Assembly: GCA_033964015.1 (NCBI GenBank)
Contig: CM066914.1
Location: 6,377,831 to 6,441,830, forward strand
DNA length: 64,000 bases
Reading direction: 5' to 3'
From: Scolanthus callimorphus
Taxonomy: Eukaryota; Cnidaria; Anthozoa; Actiniaria; Edwardsiidae
Of the stretch, positions 23,401 through 35,699 are shown piece by piece. The notes beneath the pieces were generated by a model. That model was given only the letters and a program-made list of their open reading frames with translations, ran no database searches and had not been told where the DNA came from. The number at the start of each line of letters is the position of its first letter. Position 1 is the first letter of the stretch. The translations under genes and the position numbers were made by a program.

Positions 23401-26400
23401 ACAGGCAAATAAAAATTTTAAACCTCACAGGTATTTCATATTCAAGCCCCACAGGCAAATAAAAATTTTAAACCTCACAGGTATTTCATATTCAAGCCTC
23501 ACAGGCAAATAAATTTAAACCTCACAGGTATTTCATATTCAAGCCTCACAGGCAAATAAAAATTTTAAACCTCTCAGGTATTTCATATTCAAGCCCCACA
23601 GGCAAATAAAAATTTCAAACCTCACAGGTATTTCATAGTTCAGCCTCACATAAGCATTCAATTCAGATAACAATTATCACTACAGGTACTTATAAATATA
23701 ATAGATAAATAATTTCTACCTTAGGAGAAACAATACCCGTTGTGAGTCAGCAGCGGTTTCTTACTGTAATGGCGTCTGGAGTAATCTTGACTGTTAAACT
23801 TCGAATCTGTCTGAATCAACGTCTTTGACAAACCATCCACCCTTCGTGATTTCAGACCAGGAAGAGCATACACCAAAGAAGCTTCGCGCGTCAATTTGAC
23901 GCGTCAATGCGTCCCGTTGTGAGTCACTCACTCGGCGCTACGAGTGAGTCATGGCGTCGCTCTTGTACGGCCTCATTCTCGCCGAAGTTCGAATCCGTCT
24001 CAATCCACGCGTCTTTACCAAACCATCCGACATTGTCATTTCAATCTTGAAAGAAATATACCAAGGACAATTCTGGCGTTTCGTTGGAGGTTGTCCCAAA
24101 TCTAGTGACGCTCAGACGTTGCAAAACCAATTCACCGACCGAGACAAAACCTGATTTATGAAGAAGAAACGAAGATATAATTACAAATTGATAAAGCCAA
24201 TAAAGAGAAATAAAAGTCAATAAAGAGTCAACGACACACACACAAACGCTAATAACTTATTAAACATGAAGCTGTCCGTGGCTGTGACTTTGTTCTTCAT
24301 CCCTAAACCGAGTTGAATCGGGGTTGATGGTACCAAGTCCTGCGAAGAGACAACCGTTTCTCTTTCGCTGCTTGACTGAATGACAAGGGATTGTTAGGAT
24401 AATACTTCTTTTATATTACAATCCCCAGGGAGTTTATTACCAATGCAAATGGAGTTTGCATAGTCGGAACGGCTCAAGGGTATTGTTCTCACAACATCGT
24501 GAAAACGGTCAAATTAACAAGTACGTTCACTTTAGTTTTCGACACTGATCTGAAGTCCGCTCTATTTCCATTCCAGGTGTTTTACAAGCGTACTACCGAT
24601 CCAGCCACACAATGGACGATAGATCCACTAATGGAAACACTCAAGGTCAGTATTGGTGGCATGAGTTTATGGCTTAGTTGTCAGGGTTACCTGTTAGTTT
24701 CTTTTTACAATTGCACGAGTTACATGTTAATCAGCTAAGTAGCTGGGTAGTAATCTTCGCGGGGAAATAGAGCGGTTTTCAGATGACTGTCGTGAAAGCA
24801 ATTCATGAGTATTTCACTATCCAATCAAATGCGATAGTAATTCAACAACAAACCAATCATGAGCGAGGTGATTTGCAATCTTTCCTTTTCGCGAGCGAAG
24901 TAATCACAAGTTCAACTCTTTTTTCTCTTTTTATGTGTCTTCCATTTTTCTTTTTTCTCAAATAGTTATTATATATATATATATTTCCTGCCCGCCTAGA
25001 TTAGCTTTGCTACCTGCGGGTTTGGTAATGATAATTGTATTTTGTCAATAGAAATAAACTTGAACTTGAACTTGAACAAGTAATTGTGTAATTGTTTTCT
25101 CTAAACGATCTGATTGGCTGAGGGATCAAAGATCACACCCCGAAGCAATCGCAATTACCGAGTAATTTGTAATTACCACGACAGTCATTTGAAAACCGCT
25201 CTAAAGATGAGGGGTCAATTGGGGAGTTTTAATGCCAAACTGTTAATCGTTTGTTGTTGTTGTTGTGTTATAATGGTGTGATTTGTTTTGATCTGTTAGC
25301 AGAGAAATTGGCCTTTTTATTTTGGAGAAACGAGAGTACTCCAGTAAGAATAGCTTAGCTTTGCTGATGTCAAATCGATGAGAGTGCGGAGGCAGCTAAA
25401 TAGACAGATACTATCCAAACTTGGTCATAATAGAGAGGAACCTTTATCCCAGCTCCACTGTATGCTAAATAATGTTGTCATGGCAATGGTCATGGTGTTG
25501 TACTCGCTCATCCGCGGGTATTTTTCGTATTCAGGACAAAGCGCGCACAGACGGTTTGTGGAACCTGTTTCTACCAGCCGAGTCTGGTCTGTCGCAGCTT
25601 GAGTACGCCCTGATTGCGGAGCTGACAGGCAGGTCACCATGGGCTCCAGAGGTGTTCAACTGCAGTGCGCCTGGTAAGAGTTACAAGTGTCATGAAAAGA
25701 CGCGAGGATCAGGGCACAGGTGGCCCAATGGCCTCAATTGGTTGCCTCTCACCTTAGTCCAGCAGTGGCCCCTGCCCGCGGTCTTAGCGACCCTTCTGTG
25801 AAAGCACACTCACTGTCCAGTTCGTGACAACTGTCACCTCTGTGCCCTTAGAGTTCGATTCCTGGCTTGGACTGCTTTGGATTTAACTCTGAGCAGCTTG
25901 GGTAGTGTTTCGGACCTTGTGCTTCATCGCATCATTCGGATGAGACAATAAACCGAGATCCATCTCTCCGATTAGCCAGTGGAAGGGGCGTTAATAAAGT
26001 GCACTTACGTACTGCAGAAAAACCCTCTTTTTACTCCGACGAAGGGCTAACGCTCGAAACGTCAGCAAAACACCATTTTTCCACGGCGTTTAACATAAAT
26101 CTCAACCTTTGGTTGTTGTTGTTCATGTTCACGTCTCCGCCGACGCAGACCACCTAGTTTTCCCGTAAAACTAGTCATACCATTGCAGAAAAACCCGTTT
26201 TGTGTATACAAATTATCTGCGCTGCCATGGCCCGCGGAGCAAACTTTGAGGTGGTGGTAGGGGGACTTAAGGAAGAATTTATCACAAAAGTGCGTAGGCT
26301 GAATTTTAGAAAATGTATGAAAATACAACGGGTAGACGCCAGCCCACCAGCCTCTTCCTCTCCTTCAGACAGTCCAAGGGTGATAGCGCGCGCTTCATAA

Positions 26401-29400
26401 CTGACACCGTTTTTACTGAGATCTCGTTTTGTTAGGCGCTTATATGTATTAGTCGGCGATAAGCATCAGTTTGTCCATATCTACGCTGCTTTCAAACCCC
26501 CCGTCCAATCACTCTATAATTCTCTTGTAGATACCGGAAACATGGAGGTGTTGCACTTGTACGGTAACACGGAACAGAAGGATAAATGGCTGAAACCTCT
26601 GTTACGTGGAGAGATCCGATCGGCCTTCTGTATGACCGGTATGTACTGGAAATCTTTTTCGAAAAAGGTGTTTGTTTTGTTTTGAGTGCAGGCAAAGAGT
26701 GAGTTTTCTTGTAGTAAAAACCCGTTGTACCGTTTACGTTCGCTATATAGCAGACCCGCCATTTGGCTATGGTTTTCCTTCAATTCCTAATGGCGGGAAA
26801 AGAAGAGGCACAACACCCCTCAAGTTGTCGCGCAACATTGCTGCGTTGTACATTTTTGATTGTAGATGCGCGTTTTTCATCCCCATCTCCAAACCTGTCA
26901 CTCAACATAAACTTTGTTTCTCAAAGAAGACACTCGCTCTACTATACGCGACAAGTTCGCCAAACTTGCAACGAATGTTTTTATTGTGTGACATATATAA
27001 GGCTCGGGGTGAAGAAAGCGCAACGCCAACAATGTTGACTGACTAGTAGAGGAATTTTGTGTCTCATAATCCCGTCCTTTATGTTGCACTTTTTTTCCTT
27101 TAGAACCCGACGTGGCGTCATCCGATGCGACTAACATGGAATGTGAGATCAGGAAACAAGGCGATCATTACGTCATCAACGGGAGGAAGTGGTGGAGTAG
27201 TGGTAAGTGGTGGAGAACCCGTCTTGTTTGCTCGTTCGTTCGTTTTGGGGACTAACTCTGGAGGCAGCGCCTGGGCGATTGGTCAGCGCAAGTCGGACTG
27301 CAATCCGATGATCCGAGTTTGGGTCCCGCTCTGACCTCTAACAGGATTTCTTTCTCGGTGTTGTAAATTGCAATGCCGGGGTCGATAGTTCCAGAATTAT
27401 TATACATAAGAATGCTAGACATTTTGGCCAGTTGATCATAACAGTTGTTTCAATCTGCAAATAACTTTTGTAGTCGAAATATGTCAAATTTCCAGTGTTT
27501 GATTAGTCTTGAAATGGAATATCGTAATGTTTCCAGAACCTTCATAACAAATCAGAAAAACACTGTTACACTGCCCCCTCCACACACGTCTGCTTAACAA
27601 AACCTTGTTGTTGCTGTTATGACAGGTGCTGGCGACCCGAGATGCAAGATTCTGATTGTGATGGGACAAACAGGTGTTAAAGATGCGCCACGGTAAACAC
27701 AGCAAACCAGCATCATCATTGCTAATGATTCATTCATGTATCAGTGATTCCCTGGTCCGAGCCTTTAACGCGTGCATTCAGAAAGGTTATTTATCGCCGA
27801 GATTACGAGATTGTCTTACTAGACTGTCTTGCGAGATTGCCTAATTTACCCCCAAATGAGTCCAAGTAAATCAATGTTCGTGGGAAGCCATTTCAAGACT
27901 TGACCTCCACCTGATTTCACCCGAAATGAAATTTTGCGCCAAAAGTCACATGATTGAAACCCAAAAGTTACAAGCAGTATCGTACTTGCTCAGCAAATGT
28001 AACAAGAGTATCTATGTTACAGTTGCGGTGAAATATGTTTTTAGACTTTTGTAGTTTTGTTCTAAAAACGGCAAAAATAAAATCGCGACTTTTCTTTCCA
28101 GACATCAGCGACATTCTATGATTCTGGTACCAATTGACACACCCGGTGTTACTAAAGTCCGAGCGCTGAACGTGTTTGGCTTCAACGGTAAGGAACTTGT
28201 TTTTGATTGGTTATCAGCTTAATCGTCACAGAACACGTGTCACAGAAAGCTTACTCGTCACGTGCTCCGTTGCTATAGAATTCCAGATAAAGCTCCTCTT
28301 TTCTTCTTTTGTTGTAGATGCACCGCATGGTCACCTTGAAGTCACATTCGATAGCGTTCGCGTTCCAGCAAGCAACATGATTTTGGGTAATTTGTTAAAT
28401 CGCTCTCCATTCTTCCACGTTTTCTTTTTCCTCTCCCTTATAAGCCATCTTTATTAACAGTTTTTGGTGATTATTCTAGGTGAAGGCCGTGGATTCGAGA
28501 TCGCACAAGGGCGCCTAGGACCTGGCCGTTTGCACCACTGCATGCGCTCCATAGGACTTGCGGAGCGCTCACTACAACTCCTACTTCAGCGATCGGTAGA
28601 GAGAGTGGCATTTGGCTCACGTCTAGCAGAAAAGGTATGAATCAAATACTCGAATCAACAATGTCTTACATGGGTTTATAGTCAACCGCGACTAGAGAAC
28701 CCAGGATATTTCCCACTTTGTCCAGCATGTTAGGCGCACTTTTTAACTCTCTCGTGCGCACTGCTGTCTAATCTTTTCTCCCTTGACGATTGTTTCGCAG
28801 TCTAAAAACAGGCTCGACAACGACAGGTCTTGTCAGCCTTTTCTCCCCCACCCCCCTCCTGTTGTTTTCCAGTCTCGATTGTCATTTGAATGAGGCGATG
28901 AGATGGCCACGAGAGCCTTAACAACCCCCCGCCCTTCCTGAAAATGACCCGATTTATGCGTCTCTTTGTCTCGCATAATTTGGCCAACTTTTGTCCAACT
29001 TTTGCACAGGACGTACACTGCGTTTGTCAGCTGCAAACGTATATCGTGTCGTTGGCGGGTTTTTACAACATATAAGTATAAGTAGCTTACGCCAGTTAGC
29101 AACAAATAGGACACGGTTGCAACTTTTGCTGTGAATTTTCACGTCATATTTATTGAACCTCGTTGACTGCATTTCTAGCCAAAGAATCATAACGTTTTCT
29201 CTATCAAGCAAACCAATGATAAGCTGTATTTATAGATATTGTACGTCACATGAAATATTTCTATTTCTTCCAGGGTGTTGTCCAACATCAGATAGCCGAA
29301 TCAAGATTGGAAATCGAGCAGGCGCGGCTTATGGTACTCAAGGCCGCTTACATGTTGGATACAAAAGGAAACAAGGCTGCTCGCAAACAGGTAAGCCATG

Positions 29401-30230
29401 CAACCTGATCCCCATTTGCCCTTTTAGCTAACAAGCCCTTCCTCGACGCCTTATATTCCAGGAGATAAGGGCATACAGCTCAGCTATTTCTAAAACACGT
29501 TGTCGGAAGCCGTACGCGCCAAGGTAGCAACGTTGTCTGAGTGGGAGGTATAATAGGTCTTGAATCAGTTCTCGCTGTTTCAGGGTTTTTTTTATTATTC
29601 ATATTATATATTTATATATTTGTAGTATTTTTTTTTTCTTTCGAATATTTGTAAATAGATTTCTCGAGTATTATTATAGTCTTTACCTGAAGGATCTACC
29701 GTGGATAAATAAAGCTTTTACTTACTTACTTACTTACTTTTCAGTACGCGAGTTACTAGTTAACTACTGGTCATTACTTAAGCATTATAGCACAACTTTC
29801 TATGACTTTAACAGCGAAATAGAGCACGCGGGTGTTGGGAGAGACACGAGAATTTTTAAAACGAGTGTCTCTCCCAATATCACAAGTTCTCTACTTCGCT
29901 GATAAAGTCATAGAAAGTTGTGCTATAATGCTTTTATGATATAGCGGGAAGAACCATTACTTTATCGGTGAAATAGAGCATAGATTTGGACCAATCAGAG
30001 CGTTCTCTTCTTAGATCGCCATGGCCAAGATTGTCGCACCACGGATGGCGGGCAAAGTGATCGACCGCGCAATTCAGGTTCATGGCGGGAAAGGTGTTTG
30101 CCAAGACTCTCCGCTATCGAATTTCTACGCCGGTATACGCACATTACGTATCGCGGACGGGCCTGATGAGGTCCATATGGAGGCTGTGGCTAAAATGGAA
30201 CTGCGGGAGTATCTCAAGTCTAGAATGTAA
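11457..30230 (+). CDS. ACAD11: Acyl-CoA dehydrogenase family member 11 (APH domain + ACAD domain)
   Basis: Twenty exons: 11457-11578, 12117-12216, 12928-13053, 13805-13966, 14384-14495, 14739-14791, 15222-15345, 16503-16642, 18117-18223, 20561-20681, 24577-24645, 25535-25673, 26531-26638, 27104-27202, 27626-27692, 28102-28187, 28318-28386, 28480-28634, 29274-29390, 30015-30230. Phases agree throughout and give 763 residues, close to vertebrate ACAD11. The N-terminal half is an aminoglycoside-phosphotransferase-like kinase: HGDFRLEN at 211-218 (catalytic Asp213, Asn218) and VLDWELS with metal-binding Asp233. The C-terminal half from about 350 is a FAD acyl-CoA dehydrogenase with [46 protein letters not shown] and IADGPDEVH. 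Family members oxidise long and hydroxylated acyl-CoAs in mitochondria or peroxisomes. The C-terminus is SRM, a possible peroxisomal signal. Introns hold most of the region's transposons. ACAD10 is unlikely because its extra N-terminal hydrolase domain is absent. Confidence 0.95.
12641..12741. mobile_element. Short MITE of the 'TTCCAGAAAATCCATA' family, copy 2
   Basis: About 100 bp in ACAD11 intron 2. It begins TTCCAGAGAATTTCCATACC and ends GGTTATGGATTTTTTTGGAA, inverted repeats of the ends seen at 2692, 13217 and 42608. The centre is rich in CCCC/GGGG. Confidence 0.65.
13217..13412. mobile_element. MITE of the 'TTCCAGAAAATCCATA' family, copy 3
   Basis: About 195 bp in ACAD11 intron 3. It opens with AAAATCCATACCCCCACCAC and closes with GTGGGGATATGGAATTTTT in inverted orientation. 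The interior carries two GGAAATTCCAGAG segments, as in the longer copy at 42.6 kb. Small overlapping ORFs here are a by-product of the repeat. Confidence 0.65.
15500..15760. repeat. Dispersed repeat rich in CAACATTGTTGCG motifs
   Basis: Contains AACTTGTTGCGCAACATTGT, ACTTGTCACGCAACA and ACTTGTCGCGCAACA. Related sequence occurs at 26810-27060 (also in an ACAD11 intron) and in weaker form at 51770-51950. The inverted TTGCGCAA cores suggest a palindromic DNA element; exact ends are unclear. Confidence 0.55.
15859..16279. mobile_element. MITE of about 420 bp with GGGGATGATCGTCG inverted ends
   Basis: The left part has GGGGGACTCC and then GGGGATGATCGTCG. The right part has CGACGATCATCCCC and then a CCCCC end, in inverted order. 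Internally CCCTAAAAGATACCA recurs several times in direct and diverged form. It lies in ACAD11 intron 7. Confidence 0.7.
16851..17112. mobile_element. MITE with 20-bp inverted ends in ACAD11 intron 8
   Basis: The left end at 16851-16870, TAATAGCGCTGGGCACAGAT, is matched by the reverse complement of 17093-17112 at 19 of 20 positions. The interior is non-coding and 222 bp long. Confidence 0.75.
18325..18625. repeat. Repeat rich in AATANACGCCGC motifs
   Basis: A GC-rich stretch in which variants of AATAAACGCCGC, AATAGACGCCGC and AATAAGCGCCGC recur at both ends around an AT-rich middle. It directly abuts the nested element that begins at 18627. The mirrored GC-rich edges suggest a DNA transposon with repeated subterminal sites; its class is not identified. 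Confidence 0.5.
18829..19008. mobile_element. Foldback (hairpin) element with arms of about 88 bp
   Basis: The sequence reads into the loop AGC at about 18919 and then runs back as its own reverse complement, including ACTTGAAAGACACG / CGTGTCTTTCAAGT and GCGTGCTCTCTG / CAGAGAGCACGC. Only a handful of mismatches separate the arms. Confidence 0.85.
19065..19947. mobile_element. Inner MITE split by a LINE fragment
   Basis: The left end TTAGTAAAATCACACTCA and right end TGAGTGTGATTTTACTAA are inverted copies. Just inside, AAAACTCACTGTCTA at about 19121 is matched inversely by ATAGATAGTGAGTTTT near 19845. The sequence between these inner marks is the LINE remnant, so the LINE inserted into a roughly 175-bp element. 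Confidence 0.7.
19138..19707 (+). pseudogene. 5'-truncated non-LTR retrotransposon reverse transcriptase fragment
   Basis: One frame reads [43 protein letters not shown] and [12 protein letters not shown], the typical end of a LINE (CR1/Jockey-like) reverse transcriptase. An in-frame TAG at 19535-19537 follows VQKRA, after which the same frame continues ([20 protein letters not shown]) to a stop at 19707. Endonuclease and most of the polymerase are missing. A short tail ends in TTAATAAACTATTATTAAT near 19830. Confidence 0.85.
19986..20049. repeat. 64-bp near-perfect palindrome
   Basis: ATTAGATTACGAGTTCGAGA on the left returns as TCTCGAGCTCGTAATCTAAT after a 14-base loop. The core AATTAGATTAC/AATTAGACTAC also appears at 19950, 20190 and in the hairpin at 56524-56562. 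Confidence 0.85.
21745..21900. repeat. Dispersed repeat, copy 1 (inverted copy at 57.9-58.1 kb)
   Basis: Contains GCATTCTCGAACCCAGAGCT, GAGAGAAAGACCTTTCAGCG and CATGCTCCAACG. The reverse complement of 57935-58125 shows the same blocks in the same order. It lies inside the left part of the composite element. Confidence 0.7.
22467..22592. repeat. Pyrimidine-rich minisatellite (CCCAAACCTTATCT)
   Basis: About nine tandem variants of CCCAAACCTTATCT with 12-16-bp spacing, degenerating to CCCAAACCTCAAACCT at the right end. It is part of the 21.7-24.5 kb composite. Confidence 0.9.
22976..23648. repeat. 50-bp satellite array, about 13 copies
   Basis: Units of 50 bp contain CTCACAGGTATTTCATATTC and AAGCCTCACAGGCAAATAAA. 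Copies differ by only a few bases (CCTC versus CCCC, ACAGG versus CTCAGG), and one unit is shortened near 23515. There are no unique spacers. It lies in the centre of the composite element. Confidence 0.95.
23736..24154 (+). other. Diverged 130-bp duplication with a 67-residue ORF of unknown function
   Basis: CCGTTGTGAGTCA at 23737 is followed by ATGGCGTCTGGAGT, TTCGAATCTGTCTGAATC and ACAAACCATCC. The second copy from about 23912 has the same blocks: CCGTTGTGAGTCA, ATGGCGTCG, TTCGAATCCGTCTCAATC and CCAAACCATCC. In the second copy the ATG at 23951 opens 67 codons to 24154; the first copy is closed early. TGAGTCA (the AP-1 consensus) occurs three times. No family was recognised. Confidence 0.45.
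24768..25203. mobile_element. MITE with TAGAGCGGTTTTCA ends, copy 1, interrupted
   Basis: The left end TAGAGCGGTTTTCAGATGAC and right end GTCATTTGAAAACCGCTCTA are inverted repeats. Inner blocks ATTACTCGGTAATT-like and ACAACAAACCAATCA match the copy at 46327-46605. A segment at about 24966-25080, an (AT)n run ending in GAACTTGAACTTGAAC, is absent from the other copy and looks like a retroelement 3' end inserted into this one. Confidence 0.85.
25690..26030 (+). mobile_element. SINE-like retroelement with B-box and conserved core
   Basis: GAGTTCGATTCCTGG at about 25852 matches the internal pol III B-box of tRNA-derived SINEs. TTCGGATGAGACAATAAACC near 25936 resembles a core found in many invertebrate SINE/LINE tails. 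The A-box and the exact 5' end are not clear. It lies in ACAD11 intron 12. Confidence 0.5.
26031..26330. mobile_element. Possible Penelope-like terminal repeat remnant
   Basis: CGACGAAGGGCTAACGCTCG followed by AAACGTCAGC at 26037-26066 resembles a motif repeated at the ends of Penelope-like elements, where hammerhead-type ribozyme cores have been reported. The sequence CYGACGA, a short GGGC/GCTC stem and GAAA are visible. No reverse transcriptase is present. The assignment is from motif memory only. Confidence 0.3.
26810..27060. repeat. CAACATTGTTGCG-family repeat, copy 2
   Basis: AAGTTGTCGCGCAACATTGC near 26821, GTTTTTCATC and CGCGACAAGTTCGCCAAACT match the order of blocks in the 15.5-kb repeat. 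It lies in ACAD11 intron 13. Confidence 0.5.
27225..27345 (+). mobile_element. tRNA-derived SINE-like fragment
   Basis: TTGGTCAGCGCAAGTCGG resembles a tRNA D-arm/A-box, CGGACTGCAATCCGA an anticodon stem-loop, and GAGTTTGGGTCCC a degraded B-box. The acceptor stem is not preserved, so this is not a functional tRNA gene. It lies in ACAD11 intron 14. Confidence 0.4.
29560..29740 (+). mobile_element. Retroelement 3' tail ending in an (ACTT)n repeat
   Basis: AT-rich sequence followed by GATAAATAAAGCTTTTACTT and further ACTT units. Microsatellite tails of this kind are typical 3' ends of LINEs and SINEs. No coding sequence remains. Confidence 0.45.
29780..29933. mobile_element. Foldback element with arms of about 70 bp
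   Basis: AGCATTATAGCACAACTTTC at the left returns as GAAAGTTGTGCTATAATGCT at the right. Inner arms GGGAGAGACACGAG / CGAGTGTCTCTCCC surround the loop AATTTTTAAAA. It lies in the last ACAD11 intron, 80 bp before the terminal exon. Confidence 0.85.
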
Positions 30231-31881
30231 CGAGAAATGGCGGACGAGATTGTAGTTTGTATGGAGTGAATATACGCGCGTGCATCTTATGAAAGTGGTG
30301 GAATTTGTTCAAGACGTAGAGTTTCTCAAGCTTCGCTCGGTTTTGGTAGTAACCTTAGAGAGGTCGACTTGTGGCATGTCTATTCAAGACGGAACAGTCC
30401 AGAATGTCGCAAAATATGATGGGAGCGATTTTAGGTGGTGTGATTTGTGGAAGTATGCCTGCTGGTTTGAACATGAAATTCGTCCAGGAAGCCATTAAGA
30501 GACAATTTGCAACAGTGAACATTGAGAAAGAGAAGAAAACACATATTTTTTCCCGAAAATATTGTTTAAAACAGAAAACACAGACGTTCTGCATACGTGT
30601 TAACGATAAAAGTATCTCTTTAGTGAGATAAAGATAGGTGATAACTGTGAAATGATCAACTCAAAGTAAACATAACATCGAGAAATGAGATTTTTCTGTC
30701 GCATTTACTCGACGCTTCATTCGACTTGTGACAGCTTGCGTGTTTTCATCTGACAATGTTAGCTTGAGTGAATTTTTGTGGCATAGCGATTGGTCGAATA
30801 ATGTTGAATCAAATTTTGTGGAGGATTGAGCCCCAAATAAGACGGTTGCTATGACATTAGCCAAAAGAACAGGTCGAAAGCGTTGCCTTAACAGATCGTT
30901 AGGGCTCGCGTTGGTTTACGACGGAAGGCTTTTTATCCTATGCTAGTCAGATATTGACTGGAAAAAGCACCTTTTGTTCTAACATTTTCGTTATATTGGA
31001 CACAGTATCTGTCATACTTTTTGCCGAGTAATGTTATCACCGTATGCACTGCTACGCGACCTTGCGATTGGCGATTTCTTGAACAGAAAGTTAAACATTA
31101 TAGGCAAGGAAGCCAAAGGATAGGTTAAAACCATTTTCGTTGATTTTGCAAACAATATCGACCTATCCAGCGTTTTGGTTTGATTGACAGCTAAAAATCG
31201 CCAATCGCCCATCGCAGCATTGAATTTTGAGGTCGCCTAGCAATGCATACAGTGGTAATATAAAAAGCATTCCATTGCTAGAGCTACAGGTTTAAATAAA
31301 ACTGATTGAATTCTAGAGCTGACTAAACTATGATGGCCTTAATTTCACAGCTCTTGAATAGACTCTCGAGCAATTATAAAATCAATTCAAGATTCGAAAA
31401 ACCAACTGACGCCGGTTTAGCCGTTTAAGAAGCATTAATGTACATAATTACCTTATAACGTGAGCTAAACAATAATCCTGGTGTAAACTGTTCTTTTGGG
31501 AATAATTTTTAACGAAAGTTAGCATAAGAGTATGGCCTTGATTATAAATGATACGAAAAGCAGAAATACCTGTGGTTTATGGTTCGTATTCGATCTCTTT
31601 TAAAAAAGAAAGCAAAAACAATCACAAGTTTGCGAGCTTGTTTACAGTGTTTTCCCTAATTATTTAAGGCCTCCTCGTAGATAATTACCCTAAAGTGATC
31701 CATTTTGAATTTTCAAATATCTTATTGTAACAAATCCCTTGGGGGTTACCTCCGTTTTGATTTATGGCAACCACTCTACCTAGCAACGAATCATCTATAA
31801 CACATTGCTTGTGTGGCAACTAGACTCATTTTAACACAGATACAACACAGATCAAAACCCTAAGAAAAAATATATACCAAG
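30231..31881. other. Spacer between ACAD11 and beta-tubulin
   Basis: Probably holds the ACAD11 3' UTR; AATAAA at 31295-31300 is a candidate poly(A) signal but lies far from the stop. A MITE occupies 31033-31260. The last 200 bases before 31882 should hold the beta-tubulin promoter and 5' UTR. I saw no further gene. Confidence 0.5.
31033..31260. mobile_element. MITE with nested inverted repeats
   Basis: The outer ends pair imperfectly: GTATGCACTGCTACGCGACC with the inverse of GGTCGCCTAGCAATGCATAC. Inside, GCGATTGGCGATTT pairs with AAAATCGCCAATCGC. Total length about 228 bp, non-coding. Confidence 0.75.
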
Positions 31882-35685
<3,804 letters not shown>

Positions 35686-35692
35686 ATACATT

Positions 35693-35698
35693 AATAAA
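35693..35698 (+). terminator. Poly(A) signal of beta-tubulin
   Basis: AATAAA begins 8 bases after the stop codon. If it is used, the 3' UTR would be only about 25-35 nt. No closer alternative is seen within several hundred bases. Confidence 0.6.
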
Positions 35699-35699
35699 A

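Larger units (their letters stand above)
21674..24506. mobile_element. Composite 2.8-kb repeat element with internal satellites
   Basis: Inverted copies of GTTTTCACGATGTTG lie at 21674-21688 and 24492-24506. Inside are direct repeats: a 60-bp segment at 21933-21992 and 22184-22243, and a 115-bp segment at 22071-22185 and 24350-24464. CATCAACCCGATTCAACTCG at 22031 is matched inversely by CGAGTTGAATCGGGGTTGAT near 24309. Between them lie two tandem arrays and a diverged duplication. Short inverted ends plus central minisatellites resemble non-autonomous Helentron/DINE elements, but class and true ends are unproven. It fills most of ACAD11 intron 10. Confidence 0.55.

Noticed and set aside
22976..23648. 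CRISPR-like regular array
   Set aside because: The whole 50-bp unit repeats with no unique spacers, and the surroundings are an animal intron. It is a satellite.
27225..27345. Functional tRNA gene
   Set aside because: A- and B-box-like parts are visible, but the acceptor stem and a proper T-arm are missing. A SINE fragment is likelier.
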